Notes: generated from the letters alone by a model not told the origin. 64,000 nucleotides of DNA from Euphorbia lathyris (GCF_963576675.1 NC_088912.1:96501895-96565894); one strand, 5' to 3'. Counted from the stretch's first letter, positions 1-10,591 are shown. Numbers and translations: made by a program.

Positions 1-542
1 GAGCCGTACATGCCGGGGAGATGCCTTCGGCAGCTTGGATATGAGCAGTGCATCCCCAGACCGATATTGCGGCCTTTCAAGGCTGTGCGTCCCTGGGCCA
101 GTTTGAAGTATCGAGTAGATGTGCCAGCTGTGATGGTGCAGGATCTTTGGGACTCTTTTCCCCAGTCGGTCGTGCTTATATTGTCTGTATTCACTCCAAC
201 ACGTACTCCATCGGACTGTGAGGATCAGTACATGTATTGGTACACCCGTCACTCACACCCTCGTCTACTTCCGGAGATTGTTGCACCCGTTTCGATTGTT
301 TATACTCGCTCGAACAGTGAGATTGTAAGTCATTTTTGGTTTTTCTTTACTGATCTACAAATATGAAATGATATTTACTGAAGTGTGAAGTGATATTTAC
401 TATGTTTTTTGTTTGTTTCTTTTGTCAGTGGGTTAGTCGTTTATCTACCTGGGGTGAAACTGTTTTGGATCACATGAGTCATCTGGACGAGGATGCTGCA
501 ATTGGCTATAGACACTCGTTAGAGCAGATTATGGGTGCTTGA
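1..542 (+). CDS. C-terminal end of a plant mobile domain (PMD) protein, partial, two exons
   Basis: The frame is open from the first base, so the 5' part lies outside the window. Exon 1 ends at 324 before a GTAAGT donor, and exon 2 runs 429-542 after a TTTTGTCAG acceptor. The junction is in phase 0 and the stop is TGA at 540-542. The stretch YMYWYTRHSHPRLLP followed by a short tail is the usual C-terminus of transposon-derived PMD (aminotransferase-like) proteins, often annotated as protein phosphatase 7 long-form homologues. PMD genes occur both as host genes (MAIN/MAIL family) and as passengers in MULE and gypsy elements. It faces the minus-strand MULE transposase that ends near 1.6 kb, so it may be a passenger gene of that element; that link is inference. 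No frameshift or stop is seen in what remains. Confidence 0.6.
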
Positions 543-718
543 CATTTGGCCAAGTGATTTATGACTGTATACTTGTTGTACGATTTATATTTCGACGTAT
601 TTTAGTACTATTATTAGTTGTACGAATTTCAGAATTGGTATTTTTATTTGTAGTTGTACGCTTTATTATTAGAATAACCTTAGAATTCAGCTGTAACATT
701 ACATAACCCTACATAACC
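543..718. other. AT-rich spacer between PMD gene and tandem array
   Basis: No ORF or RNA gene is seen. It holds the 3' flank of the PMD gene, and its last 60 bases grade into degenerate copies of the array that starts at 719. Confidence 0.5.
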
Positions 719-1520
719 CATCAGAATTCACCTGTAACAAAACTATAACATTACATACTCTTATAAAACCCTACAGAATTCATCAGAATTCACTTGTAAC
801 ATTACAGAACCTTACAGAACCCTACAAAATTCATCAGAATTCACCTGTAACATTACATACTCTTACAGAACCCTACGGAATTCATCAGAATTCACCTATA
901 ACAAAACTGTAACATTAAATACTCTTATAGAACCCTACGGAATTCATCAGAATTCACCTGTAACAAAACTGTAACATTACATACTCTTATAGAACCCTAC
1001 AAAATTCATCAGAATTCACCTGTAACATTACAGAACCTTACAGAACCCTACAAAACTCATCAGAATTCACCTGTAACATTACATACTCTTACAGAACCCT
1101 ATAGAATTCATCAAAATTCACCTGTAACAAAACTGTAACATTACATACTCTTATAGAACCCTACAGAATTCATCAGAATTCACCTGTAACAAAACTGTAA
1201 CATTACATACTCTTATAGAACCCTACAAAATTCATCAGAATTCACCTGTAACATTACAGAACCTTACAGAACCCTACAAAATTCATCAGAATTCACCTAT
1301 AAACATTACATACTCTTACAGAACCCTACAGAATTAATCAAAATTCACCTGTAACAAAACTGTAACATTACATACTTTTATAGAACCCTACAAAATTCAT
1401 CAGAATTCACCTGTAACATTAAAGAACCTTACAGAACCCTACAAAATTTATCAGAATTCACCGGTAACATTACATACTCTTACAAAACCCTACAAAATTC
1501 ATCAGAATTCACCTATAACA
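719..1520. repeat. Higher-order tandem array, 226-bp super-repeat of 62+51+51+62-bp units
   Basis: Successive copies of CATCAGAATTCAC start at 719, 781, 832, 883, 945, 1007, 1058, 1109, 1171, 1233, 1284, 1336, 1398, 1449 and 1500. The spacings are 62,51,51,62 / 62,51,51,62 / 62,51,52,62 / 51,51. Two monomer types therefore alternate in a fixed order and repeat every 226-227 bp. The long monomer adds AAAACTGTAAC to the short one. GTAACATTA recurs in nearly every unit. The array lies directly downstream of the minus-strand MULE transposase. Confidence 0.9.
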
Positions 1521-1608
1521 AAACTGTAACATTAATGTAACTAAACTGTAACATCAATGTAACTAAACTGTAACATTAATGTAACTAAACTGTAACATTT
1601 ACAAAAAG
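1521..1608. repeat. 22-bp tandem repeat, four copies
   Basis: AAACTGTAACATTAATGTAAC-type units start at 1521, 1543, 1565 and 1587, exactly 22 bp apart. They continue the TGTAACATTA theme of the neighbouring array and abut the 3' end of the MULE transposase reading frame. Confidence 0.85.
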
Positions 1609-4057
1609 AAGTTAGGTTTATAAAATAAACATTACCTGATGAGGCAGCATTATGTACCGAGGATGAAGAGCTAATTCTGCCACTTCTACCACGACTCCTA
1701 GATGAACTAGTAGAACGAGCCCATCCACGACGAGTTTCATTGTATTCCCAAGAACTCGGCATACCTTTTGTGGATTTGCTCGCCTTAGGTCGTCCTCGAA
1801 CGTGAATTTTGACATTGGGTTCGGTGTACTGAGCTTGATCAGGGTGTAGTTGATCATGGATAAGCATTGAAATATTACGCACTAGGGCTGGGTCGCCTTT
1901 AGAGACCTGGTCCACTAAGGACTGAAAATATCTCTGATACTCGTTCAGATCATTACACCCTGCATTTCCATCAGTGTGACCATAATTGATTAAAAGTGTT
2001 CTCCAGAACATATGAACACTCTCAATACGGATCATTTGGTCCAGAGCACAAGCTCGTTTCAGCTCGCATGTACATGGTATCTGATGCGAGGTTCTCAATA
2101 CACAACCTCAACGTACGTCCACTTCATGGCTCAACCCTCTCATGCGCTCTAACTCTTCATTCAGAAACTCCAGACAGTAGTGAGAGACATTGAATACAAG
2201 TTGGTTTAATGGGAATCCGACGAAAGTGACTGCTTGACGAAGCCGAGACTGCTCAAGCATGTACCTGAGATGAAGACAAAATTACTATTAGTTAGTGAAA
2301 TGATACAGCCATAAATGCAAATTCCTAAATTGCAGTAGAACAAATTGCAAATACCTTATATTAGTTGCTTGTGATTCAATCTGCTTGTGAACCTTCTGCC
2401 ATACCGTGTCGAGGGATCCAGTTGCCGTATTGAGCCATTGCTTTAGACTAGCATGTTCGCTCTCCACTCGACAAGAAGTTGTGTTGCCAAAATGCAACAA
2501 CAAACTTCTCCTTATGCACCAACCACGTCTCCTCAACATACGAGATAAGAATTTTGTACCTACTCATCTTATCCTTCATCATGCTAAGATTGGTCTCGTA
2601 CTCCTCAATGGTTAATGATTGTAATATTGTTCTCCATCTGCCATTCTTGAATTTAGAGGCATGTCCTTTATCTCCCATGATTCTATACACCCGATTTTCC
2701 ACATCCTTATTTATATGCCAAGTGTGTAGCAAGTGCGTTGCTTGTGGAAAAACTTCTTTGATCGGCTTTAATAACCCAAGCTCCCTGTCACTAACAATAA
2801 CGGTCGGGTTAAGATCAAACCCAATCAAAATCCTCAGCCTCTGCAAAATCCAACAATAGCTCCCTTCAGTCTCATCTTTAACTATAGCATACGCTATCTT
2901 GAAGTTGTTATTACATGGGCTCATCCCCACAATCTCAACAAATGGCATTTTGTACTTGTTTGTTTTGTATGTTGAATCAATGCCGATGTACCAGTGGTAA
3001 GTCCTGACGAATATCAACTGACTCTGGATGTGCCATGAACACATGCGTTATCACACCTGAATCAGCCTGTGTGTAATTGACATATTTTTTCTCCACAGCA
3101 ATATGGTAGAATTGACTTGCCAAGTCTCTACCTTCAAACCCGTCCTTCCTCATTTTGTCCCTGTAATTATATATGTGTTTAATTACTGAGTTGTCTTTTG
3201 GGTGTTTTTCTTTAACTGCTGCTAAAATAGCACAGGGCTTTGCTTGAGCTGAAGTCATATCACGCACAATTTGTTTAGATGCGATACTGAGTCCGCTCAT
3301 CTGCCGACTTCCCTCTGGATACACACGCATTGTATGGTTATGCATTCCAGTTAACCCAGCTTTAGCCTGTATCCCCCATCCAGAAGGGTTTGCATGTTGA
3401 TAGGCTTTAATCTGAAATTTACAGCGACATGCTTTAGTTTTACTTTTTCTAATTCCAGGATCTTCATCAATTTTCACAACACCTCTATATCGTTCACCCC
3501 GTGAACATCGCAACAGCTTCTGTTTTCCCCCATGTTTGTGCGAAGATATTACAATCTCAAACCCATTCTGAATAGCTATCTTTTTTGCCCAATAAATAGC
3601 ATCCTGACACGAAGGGAAAACGGTATCCGTTATGAAACGCGAACTATGATCAATGTTATCGGGTTTCCAATCTTCCATCGGTACCTGAATATACAAAAAA
3701 TGCATAATATGTTATCATAATTTACATTAAAAATAATAAAAAAAATAGTTCGGGGCAATTTCTGCCCCTTTTTGCCTAAACGGGTAGCTTGCCCGTTCCA
3801 CCATTGGTGAGAACGGGCAAAGCGTACTGCCGTTCCATCGATTGAACGGGCGGCGCGTACCACCCGTTCCCTCGGTGGAACGGGTGGCGCATGCTGCCTG
3901 GTCCCTCGGCCGAACGGGTAGTTCATGCGTTCGGCCGACGGAACGGCAGTACGTCCTACCCATTCAGGCAAAAACCGACGAAAAATAGACACATATTTAA
4001 GAATCGTAATATTACCTCGTGTTCGAAATCATTATCTTCGGGAATGCTTGGATCCAT
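1541..4057 (-). pseudogene. Mutator-like (MULE/FAR1-type) transposase, decayed
   Basis: The predicted start is ATG at 4057. Exon 1 is 4016-4057 (14 codons) and the intron is 3685-4015 with GT at 4014-4015 and CAG at 3685-3687; exon 2 starts at 3684 in frame. The N-terminal part has the Cys/His-rich MuDR/FAR1 region (CRCKFQIKAYQ... MHNHTMRVYPEG). The central part is the MULE catalytic domain, with IGIDSTYKTNKYKMPF and VSDRELGLLKPIKEVFP, then HTWHINKDVENR. The C-terminal part is a SWIM-like Cys region followed by HVRGRPKASKSTKG and a Ser/Arg tail. Damage: a frameshift near 3010-3025, a second near 2480 with probable loss of about 20 bp, and an in-frame TGA near 2107. A second intron probably lies at about 2268-2355. 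The last exon may end at a GT donor at 1634-1635 rather than at the stop at 1541. It is dead as a transposase unless the lesions are assembly errors. Confidence 0.85.
3779..3965. repeat. GC-rich 33-34-bp minisatellite inside the MULE intron
   Basis: AACGGG-type unit starts fall at 3779, 3812, 3845, 3879, 3913 and 3942 (steps 33, 33, 34, 34, 29). Each unit pairs AACGGG near its start with CCGTTCC or CCCGTTCC near its middle, so units can fold on themselves or on neighbours. The block is GC-rich inside AT-rich DNA and sits wholly within the first transposase intron. Both strands have open frames through it, but these are by-products of the repeat. Confidence 0.85.
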
Positions 4058-4524
4058 TTTTATAAAATCCGAGATTTGTGCTCGGGAGAGAAAGGGAGAG
4101 AGTTTTTAAGGTTTTGGAAGAAAAAAATGAGAAGGGCAATATGGTCAAGAGGATGCGGTGGACCGGAATTTGAGGGCGGTATATAGCAATACCCTAAAAA
4201 AATTGCTCTCCATTACGTGTCCCTCCATGAGAAAGGTTGTGATCTTCATAGAAAGTAGGTGGCGCGTCGAGCAAAATTAAAGAAGAAAGTGGGCCAATCT
4301 ACCCCAAACCAATTAATTAAATTATATTTAATTTTTGTTTTCATTGCTTTTTAAATTTATGTGCATTCATTTTTTTTTTTGCAGTATTTCAAAATATAAA
4401 TTTTATGTGCATTCATTTTTTTGCTTTCATTGTTTTTTTCAAACACACCATTATAAATATCTATTGTTTTTTTTTACTACAATTGATTAACTGGACCCAA
4501 AATTTTCAAACACACCATTATTTT
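4058..4524. other. Upstream region of the MULE transposase and AT-rich spacer
   Basis: A TATATA at about 4176-4181 lies roughly 120 bp upstream of the transposase ATG on the minus strand and could be its TATA box. From 4300 the DNA is AT-rich, with a short direct repeat (CAAACACACCATTAT) at about 4440 and 4508. No gene is seen. Confidence 0.45.
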
Positions 4525-4541
4525 TTTCGAAAGCTCCATTA

Positions 4542-5871
4542 CAACAACAACAAAGCCTTAGTCTCGAAATGATTCGGGGTCGGCTAACATGAACCATCAT
4601 ACAAAACCGTGAAATCAAGTCGTGTCAGCGACACAAATTCACTCCCTCCACTCCGTCCTATCCACTACCATATTTTCCTCAATTCCCAGTAAACTCATAT
4701 CACTCTCGACCACCCTCCTCCAAGTTTGCTTAGGTCTTCCCCTACCCCTCACCACTACATTCCTTTGCCACTCTTCGGTTCTCCTAACCGGCGCATCAAG
4801 CGATCTACGTCTCACATGGCCAAACCACCTTAGTCGGTTTTCTCTCATTTTATTCTCAATAGATGTGACCCCTACTTTTGTCCTAATTATTTCATTACTC
4901 ACCTGATTCTTTCTCGTATGACCACACATCCATCTCAACATACGCATCTCCGCCACCGACATCTTATGGATGTGCCAATGTTTCACTGCCCAACACTCTG
5001 TACCATATAACAATGCTGGTCTAATTGCCGTCTGGTAGAATTTTCCCTTCAATCTATTAGGCATGCCGGGGTCACAAAGGAAACCCGTAGCACTCTTTCA
5101 CTTCGACCAACCAGCTTTAATCCTATGGGCAACATCTCCATCTACATCTCCATCCGTTTGGATAATAGATCCTAAATACCGGAAGCAATCCGAGGCCTGG
5201 ACAACTCTCCCATCTAGGGTGATTGTCCCTGCCTCCCTACTCCTATGGCCGCTAAACTTACACTCCAAATATTCTGTCTTACTTCGGCTCAACTTAAAGC
5301 CTCTAGATTCTAGAGTTTGTCTCCACAGTTCCAACTTCCTCACCACTCCTTCTTTCGTCTCATCAACCAACACAATATCATCTGCAAACAGCATGCACCA
5401 TGGTATACCATCTTGAAGTGAACTTGTTAGTTCATCCATAACGATGGCAAAAAGAAATGGGTTTAGTGCGGAACCTTGATGCACTCCAATCGTAATAGGA
5501 AACTCTTCAGTCTTCCCAACACTAGTACGTACACTCGTGCATCCCTCATACATGTCATTTATGATGTCAATATATTTCCGCGAAATGTCTTTCCTTATCA
5601 AGGCCCACCAAAGTACTTCCCTTGGTACCTTATCATATGCTTTCTCCAAGTCAATGAAAACCATATGCAAGTCTTTCTTCTTATTTCGATAGTGCTCCAT
5701 TAATTGTCTCATTAGATGGATGGCTTCCATAGTTGATCTTCTTGGGATAAAGCCAAACTGGTTTTCCGAGATCTTCACCGTCCTCCTTAGCCTTTGTCCG
5801 ATCACTCGCTCCCAAAGTTTCATAGTGTGACTCATTAATTTGATTTCCCGATAGTTGACACAATCTTGGAC
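4542..5871 (-). mobile_element. RTE-type LINE, 5'-truncated, with 17-bp target-site duplication
   Basis: The 17-mer TTTCGAAAGCTCCATTA stands immediately outside both ends, at 4525-4541 and 5872-5888. On the minus strand the 3' end finishes in GTTGTTGTTGT, the simple-repeat tail typical of plant RTE elements, after the conserved RTE tail with TGATTCGGGGTCGGC (its complement is at 4568-4584). The copy begins within the reverse transcriptase, so 5' truncation happened at insertion. Sequence beyond 5871 belongs to the target. Confidence 0.92.
4639..5871 (-). pseudogene. RTE LINE reverse transcriptase, C-terminal part
   Basis: Reverse transcriptase catalyses target-primed copying of the LINE RNA in the nucleus. 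Visible motifs in order: [31 protein letters not shown], block [18 protein letters not shown], block [21 protein letters not shown], and the catalytic FADD in [12 protein letters not shown]. They are followed by the RTE C-terminal region (GTECWAVKHWHI, MRMLRWMCGHTRKNQ, RLRWFGHVRRR). The whole stretch is one frame interrupted by a single TGA at 5098-5100, where a Trp codon is expected. The reading frame can be extended past 5871 to an ATG at 5934, but those residues come from flanking DNA outside the target duplication. The endonuclease and N-terminal RT are missing. Confidence 0.9.
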
Positions 5872-5888
5872 TTTCGAAAGCTCCATTA

Positions 5889-6196
5889 TAATAAAAAAAT
5901 TAAGAAATAATAATAAATATCTTAATAATAACATTTAGTAATATTTAATAACAATATTATAAATATTAATAATAAAAAAGTAGATTAAAATAAAGAAAAT
6001 AAAATACTATAATATGTGGGACCCATTAATAAGATGAGAGTATCCAACCACTAGAGATGAATTTTTAAAAAGAGTGTTTAATTGTTGAGGGTGTTTTGTA
6101 ATAGTAGAAAATGATGAGGTGTCCATGGTTGGAGTGACCAACCATTAGAGATGCTCTAAAAATGGTAATTATATGGTAACTTACCCTTTTTTATTT
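5889..6196. other. AT-rich spacer with a MITE-like end
   Basis: This is AT-rich with no gene. Around 6045-6160 there are CCAACCACTAGAGATGA and CCAACCATTAGAGATGCTC, which look like ends of an old MITE. I could not find a matching opposite terminus. Confidence 0.35.
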
Positions 6197-6199
6197 TTA

Positions 6200-6907
6200 G
6201 CCCTTTTTTGGGAGGAGGTAAATGGAAGTAAGGGAAGGTTAAGTATTAAGAGCATCTCCAAGAGACTCTTAGTGAGCTCTCTAAAAATAATATAAATAAT
6301 TGACTCTTAGTGATTTAAGAGTGACTAAGATATATCATCTCCAACAATGCTCCTTATATTCACTCCTTATTTATTATTTTATTATTAAGATTATTTTTTA
6401 TTATTACATTACCAATAGTATGAGGAGAGAGACACAACAATAATAAATTATTAATAAAAATGAAGTTAGGAGGTACTAAGAGGTGGATAGAGATTCTCTA
6501 TTAATAGAGAGGATGGAGAGGCTCTTAGTGATTTAAGGAGCCACTGAGAGTCTGTTGGAGATGAATTTTCATTCTCCCTCCTCAAATTTTAACTTAAGAG
6601 CCAACTTAAGAGGCTGTTGGAGATGCTCTAAGTTAACCTTGTTTGGGAGTTATTTTTTGAGAGTAAATGGAGGTTAATGGGAGTAACGTAAACTTTTTTA
6701 AAATTTCTTGTCTCTGCAGAGTAAATTTAACTTTCATTCCCCTCCATATTTAAACTCCCAAACGAAGTTAAACATTTAACCTCATTTACATCCTATAAAC
6801 TCTCAAACAAGGTTAATTTTTAACTTTCATTTCCATCACTTCCATTCCCTTTCCATTACCTCCTTTAACTCTCACTTCCATTAACCTCCTAACTCCCAAA
6901 AAAAGGC
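6200..6907. mobile_element. PIF/Harbinger-type MITE (outer), TSD TTA, interrupted by a second MITE
   Basis: The left end GCCCTTTTTTGGGAG and the right end CTCCCAAAAAAAGGC are near-perfect inverted repeats. TTA flanks both (6197-6199, 6908-6910), the 3-bp target duplication of Tourist-like elements. The arms extend inwards through AGGTAAATGGAAG and its complement. Without the nested insertion the element is about 325 bp. It has no coding capacity. Confidence 0.8.
6250..6628. mobile_element. PIF/Harbinger-type MITE (nested), TSD TAA
   Basis: It starts GAGCATCTCCAA and ends TTGGAGATGCTC, with TAA at 6247-6249 and 6629-6631. It lies wholly inside the 6200-6907 MITE, so it inserted later. Internal GACTCTTAGTG/CTCTTAGTGATTTAAG repeats lie near each end. 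Confidence 0.85.
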
Positions 6908-6933
6908 TTAATTAACAAAACCTATAATATCTA

Positions 6934-7044
6934 GGGAAAATTATAAAACTGGGTTAAATGAGAGGTTCATTTACATACTTAACTCATTTACTCAATCTAT
7001 TACATATCTAGACTTTATTTTTTGTGACTTTCCCAAAATACTCC
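6934..7044. repeat. Terminal-type repeat, copy 1 (left-facing)
   Basis: GGGAAAATTATAAAACTGGG begins this block, which continues through ACTCATTTACTCAATCTA and CCCAAAATACTCC. Reverse-complement copies lie at 22055-22163 and 43231-43337. The shared ~110 bp and its orientation suggest the terminal inverted repeat of a Mutator-like element, but no pair with a clear target duplication was found. Confidence 0.6.
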
Positions 7045-7543
7045 AATCTTCCTCTTCCAAATGCACGATTTCCCTTCCCCTTCTCAGTCTTCCTTTTCCC
7101 CTGCACCAAATTCAATTCTCTAAGGATTGAATTTGGAGCTTTAACGATTGAATCTCGCTAATTAATGAGTCTCACTCGCGAAGCCACCGTTGTTCTTCCC
7201 GGAGCCATCGCTGCTCCCACTACACCATAGATGGTCTGTTGCAACGTAAAATAAATGTGTTGCCTGGAATGTGTTGCACTATTTATGATTTTGTTGGTTC
7301 TTTGGCAACAAGGTTTATAAAATGTTGCAAATGATATGTCAAACTTACATAACTATGATATTTTGGAACACTAATTATGAAGAGGGGAATGAAGACATGA
7401 AAGAGTGATTCGAGGAGGCAAACGAAAGTAGACAAAAAGAGTTAACTAAAGTTGGGAGTGTGAGTGTGAGAGAGGCTACTGAGGAAGGTGGAGGTGGAAG
7501 GATATTTTGGAAGTTCAACCGGAAGATCGATGGTTATGATTTG
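7045..7543. other. Non-coding stretch
   Basis: Pyrimidine-rich at first, then CACTACACCATAGATGG near 7216 followed by several TGTTGCA-type words. This resembles a CACTA-element terminus, but no partner end is visible. No gene is seen. Confidence 0.3.
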
Positions 7544-7667
7544 AATTAGCATATTGCGAATTTACGAAGTAAAAGTCATTATGCTAATTAGCATATTGCG
7601 AATTTGCGAAGTAAAATCGATTATGCTAATTAGCATATTGCGAATTTACGAAGTAAAATCGATTCTG
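7544..7667. repeat. 42-bp tandem repeat, three copies
   Basis: Units beginning AATTAGCATATTGCGAATTT start at 7544, 7586 and 7628, exactly 42 bp apart. The GCATATTGCGAA word also occurs at about 43100, next to another copy of the terminal-type repeat, linking the two loci. Confidence 0.85.
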
Positions 7668-9423
7668 TTTTAATAATATAATAAGTACTTTATGTATTTT
7701 TTGTGGATAAAGTTCAAATTGTTCAAATTGTTTTTGGGAAAATGCAGATTTAGGAGATGATGTAATTTTACCCTCAATGTTGTAAAAAATGTCCATTTTA
7801 GCCATATCTAACACAAAAATTGAACTGGTTGATTTGATATTTGTTGGACTGTCATATCGGATCTTCATACAAATTTTTCAATAAACTGAAACAGTTTCGT
7901 TTATTTTGACAGGTAATTTATAACTGTTTTAATAACATAGTAAATAGTTTTGTGTGATTAACTTGTATCTGACAAACTTAAATTTTGACAATTTTGACAA
8001 GTTGTAATAAATATTTTAGATATAATTGATGTAGAAAAGTTTTGATGTCATAGTTAAATAACGAGTCAAATAACATTTGATTAATCTCTTTAATTTTTAT
8101 TTGAAAAGGTTAAGAGTAACATTGCCCCATTTCGGCTGATAGGGACAAATTTGGACATCATCTCTATTTTACTTGCTTCAACTTGCAAAGTTCAATTGAG
8201 ATTTCCCCTTTCGAATTGTTATGTTATATGACAAGATAACTCAATTAAGAAAAATCTCTCAATCCATAAAGCAACGTTTCCAGAAAAATTATTCTAGCTA
8301 TGGTCTAAACTAATATCTTAGAGCTAATATAAAATGTATCATTCAATGATCCGTGTAATCTATTTTGAGAATTTGACTAATTTTTACGTTTGGTTCAAAA
8401 GGTTTTGATATCATGTTATAGAACTATTTGAACTAAAAACTTAAACTGATAGTTAAGATTAAATCACAAATCTTATATTAATCTCTTGACAATGGATTAC
8501 ATGCTATGACATAGTATCTATTTCTAAAATGGAGAAACGTTCTACAAATAAGATGATGAAACATGAGAACTGAAATTCAACAAATGAAAGACTAAAGCTG
8601 ACATTTGCTCGAAAGTGGAGACAAGCTTCTACGTAAATGCAATTCCAATTCCAGCCGATTGAAAGACACGGACATCTATAATTAGTAAAACTAGGGATAA
8701 TGTGAAAAACATCTCTAAAGTTGAGAGTAATAGTCAATTTTATTTTTAATATTTAATTCTAACATTGTCCATAGAAATCAATTTTAATCACAAGTTCACA
8801 ACCGTAGTTGATTTTGATAAGTCGAATAAATTTTAAATATCATTTAAAAAACACCGATGTTTAGAGATAAAAATTACTTTCACTTATCAACATTTAAAGA
8901 TATTTTTACACCTTATTCCGTTAGACTACATCGCAAAATAATTTCTGTTAAAATTTCTATAAAAAAAGAGTGTTTATTGACTTCAATCAACAAAACACAT
9001 AATATCCATTGTCTGTTTTATATAGTTTTTGTATCCGTTTGTTTCCATTTTTTAGAACTTGATAAAATTTCAAAATAACAGCTTTTTGACAGAAAAATCT
9101 AATATTTAGTACCTTTAAACAATAACAAACAGCAAATAATTAACATGGACAACAAATAAAAACATTAAACCAAGCAAACTCTTACTTTTTACGTGGATTA
9201 ACCCGTGGTTTGAGTTTTGTTGAAATACTCTTTAGGTGTCTATTCATGTTAACTATGAATTTGAAAATATAAACTACAATTATAAATCAATGTTTGTTTG
9301 TTTTTGTTTCTTATATAAATATTTACTCTTATTATTTTGGAGAAATGCACATTTAACCTAAAGTATTAAGGGATGTAAGTTTATCTCTAATGTTGCCAAA
9401 TAAGACACTTTTACCTGTACCTA
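7668..9423. other. AT-rich non-coding DNA
   Basis: No convincing ORF, RNA gene or intact element. Segments at about 7735-7870 and 9340-9423 (continuing after 9946) resemble each other (AATTTTACCCTCAATGTTG; ATTGAACTGG and TTTGAACTGA), so they are copies of one old repeat; the second was split by the element at 9424-9940. Confidence 0.4.
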
Positions 9424-9726
9424 GACCTGAGCATGGGCCGACCAGTCCGCCCAGGTCCAGGCCCATTTAGACGGGTTTGGACACTTGAAAATGTTGTCAG
9501 GCCCGGCTCGGCCCAAGCTCGTTAAAAACCGGGCGAGCTTGGCTTTACGAATTTTACATCGGCCCGGCCCGATATACTATATAACATATATATATATTTA
9601 TTTATTTATATAAATTATAATATATAAATATAAATTATAATATATTTTTCTAAATATAAATACAAATCAAAATTTGTTGTGATAGTTTTTCAAAAAAAAT
9701 AAAAAATTTGATGTGATATTATATAA

Positions 9727-9769
<43 letters not shown>

Positions 9770-9940
9770 ATATATAAATTATAATATATTTTTTAATATA
9801 CAAATGGGCTTGGACGGGCGGGTTTGAGATTCATATCTTAGGCCCGAGCCCGAGCCCAACTAAATTTCTTACGGGCTGGGCTGGGCTTGGGCTCGTCAGA
9901 CTTTGTTAAAAGTCTGACAGGCCCGGCCCATACCCAGGTC
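9424..9940. mobile_element. hAT-like foldback element with GGCCCG-rich arms
   Basis: Terminal repeats GACCTGAGCATGGGCCG and CGGCCCATACCCAGGTC are inverted. TACCTA flanks both ends (9418-9423, 9941-9946); the match is 7 of 8 if extended, which would fit a hAT target duplication. The GC-rich arms enclose an AT-rich core with an AT microsatellite at 9732-9764. The uninterrupted paralogue at about 7800-7830 supports the insertion point. No coding capacity. Confidence 0.7.
9732..9764. repeat. (AT)n microsatellite
   Basis: Uninterrupted alternating AT of about 33 bp in the core of the foldback element. Confidence 0.9.
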
Positions 9941-9989
9941 TACCTAACATAAAATTTGAACTGATTTCATAATTATTAGACTACATTAA

Positions 9990-10223
9990 TTAATTATGGA
10001 GCTTAAACTTCGACGACTTCTCCCACACAATGGCCCCATACTTATTCTTAGAAGCAACTTCTTCCACTACCAATAGAAGCAAGTAATTCGTCCCAAAGAT
10101 GAAGTGTAATTCGCCCTTCTCAATGCTCTCTAGTTTTAAATTAGTATTAGCTGGTTTGTTGTGCTCCCAAAACCCATCAAATTTGATGTACAAACGAAAA
10201 GTTGTCAAAGCATCATTCAACAA
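9990..10223 (-). pseudogene. Cystatin-like (phytocystatin) domain remnant
   Basis: The C-terminal half reads LKLESIEKGELHFIFGTNYL, then SKNKYGAIVWEKSSKFK. It lines up with the second half of the cystatin fold: a strand leading into the first inhibitory loop, G-T-x-Y-x-L, then the Y-x-A-x-V-W-E-K strand. Cystatins inhibit papain-type cysteine proteases through a QxVxG loop. Here the corresponding residues read HFIFG, so the loop Gln and Val are gone and inhibition is unlikely. The N-terminal helix with the LARFAV signature is absent. Adjoining DNA is LINE debris, so this is probably a captured or decayed fragment. The family assignment rests on a short stretch. Confidence 0.45.
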
Positions 10224-10224
10224 T

Positions 10225-10490
10225 GGTAAATGTATTGTTACACAAATTAGACACGTTATCAGGAAACATCTTCCATGACAATAAACTCCTCAGACACGGA
10301 GAGAGCAATTTTTGATACAGCATGAGCAACTGAGTTACCACCCCATTGATTAACTTGGCAATAGAATCAGATTCAACAGTTAAAATCATATCCAGCTGCA
10401 AATTTCAACCCTAAACAGATTGCTTGAGCTTCAGCCCGCTCCACATCGTTGCAGTCCAAATGAACCAGGATAGGCTTAAGAAGAGGAGAG
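10225..10490 (-). pseudogene. LINE RNase H domain fragment
   Basis: Pieces in two frames read VERAEAQAICLGLKFAAGYD and ILTVESDSIAKLINGV, then, after a frame change, NSVAHAVSKIALSVSEE. These match the RVT_3-type RNase H of plant L1 LINEs: the Glu of ERAEAQA, the Asp of ESDS, and the A-H-x-x-A helix. The 5' Asp strand and the rest of the LINE are missing. At least one frameshift is present. Confidence 0.6.
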
Positions 10491-10591
10491 AGAGAGTTCG
10501 CCTTAACTAGAGCTCTGTTCCAGCTCCATTTACTCTTTCTAGAGATAGTGAAATGAATACAATGAGCTAAAAATTTATGCAGATATTCCAA

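Noticed and set aside
719..1520. CRISPR-like regular repeats
   Set aside because: Plant nuclear context, no unique spacers; units are tandem copies of two lengths.
5063..5416. Plus-strand 117-codon ORF
   Set aside because: Antisense shadow of the RTE reverse transcriptase.
7216..7330. CACTA transposon end (CACTACACCA with TGTTGCA repeats)
   Set aside because: No opposite terminus, 3-bp duplication or transposase found.
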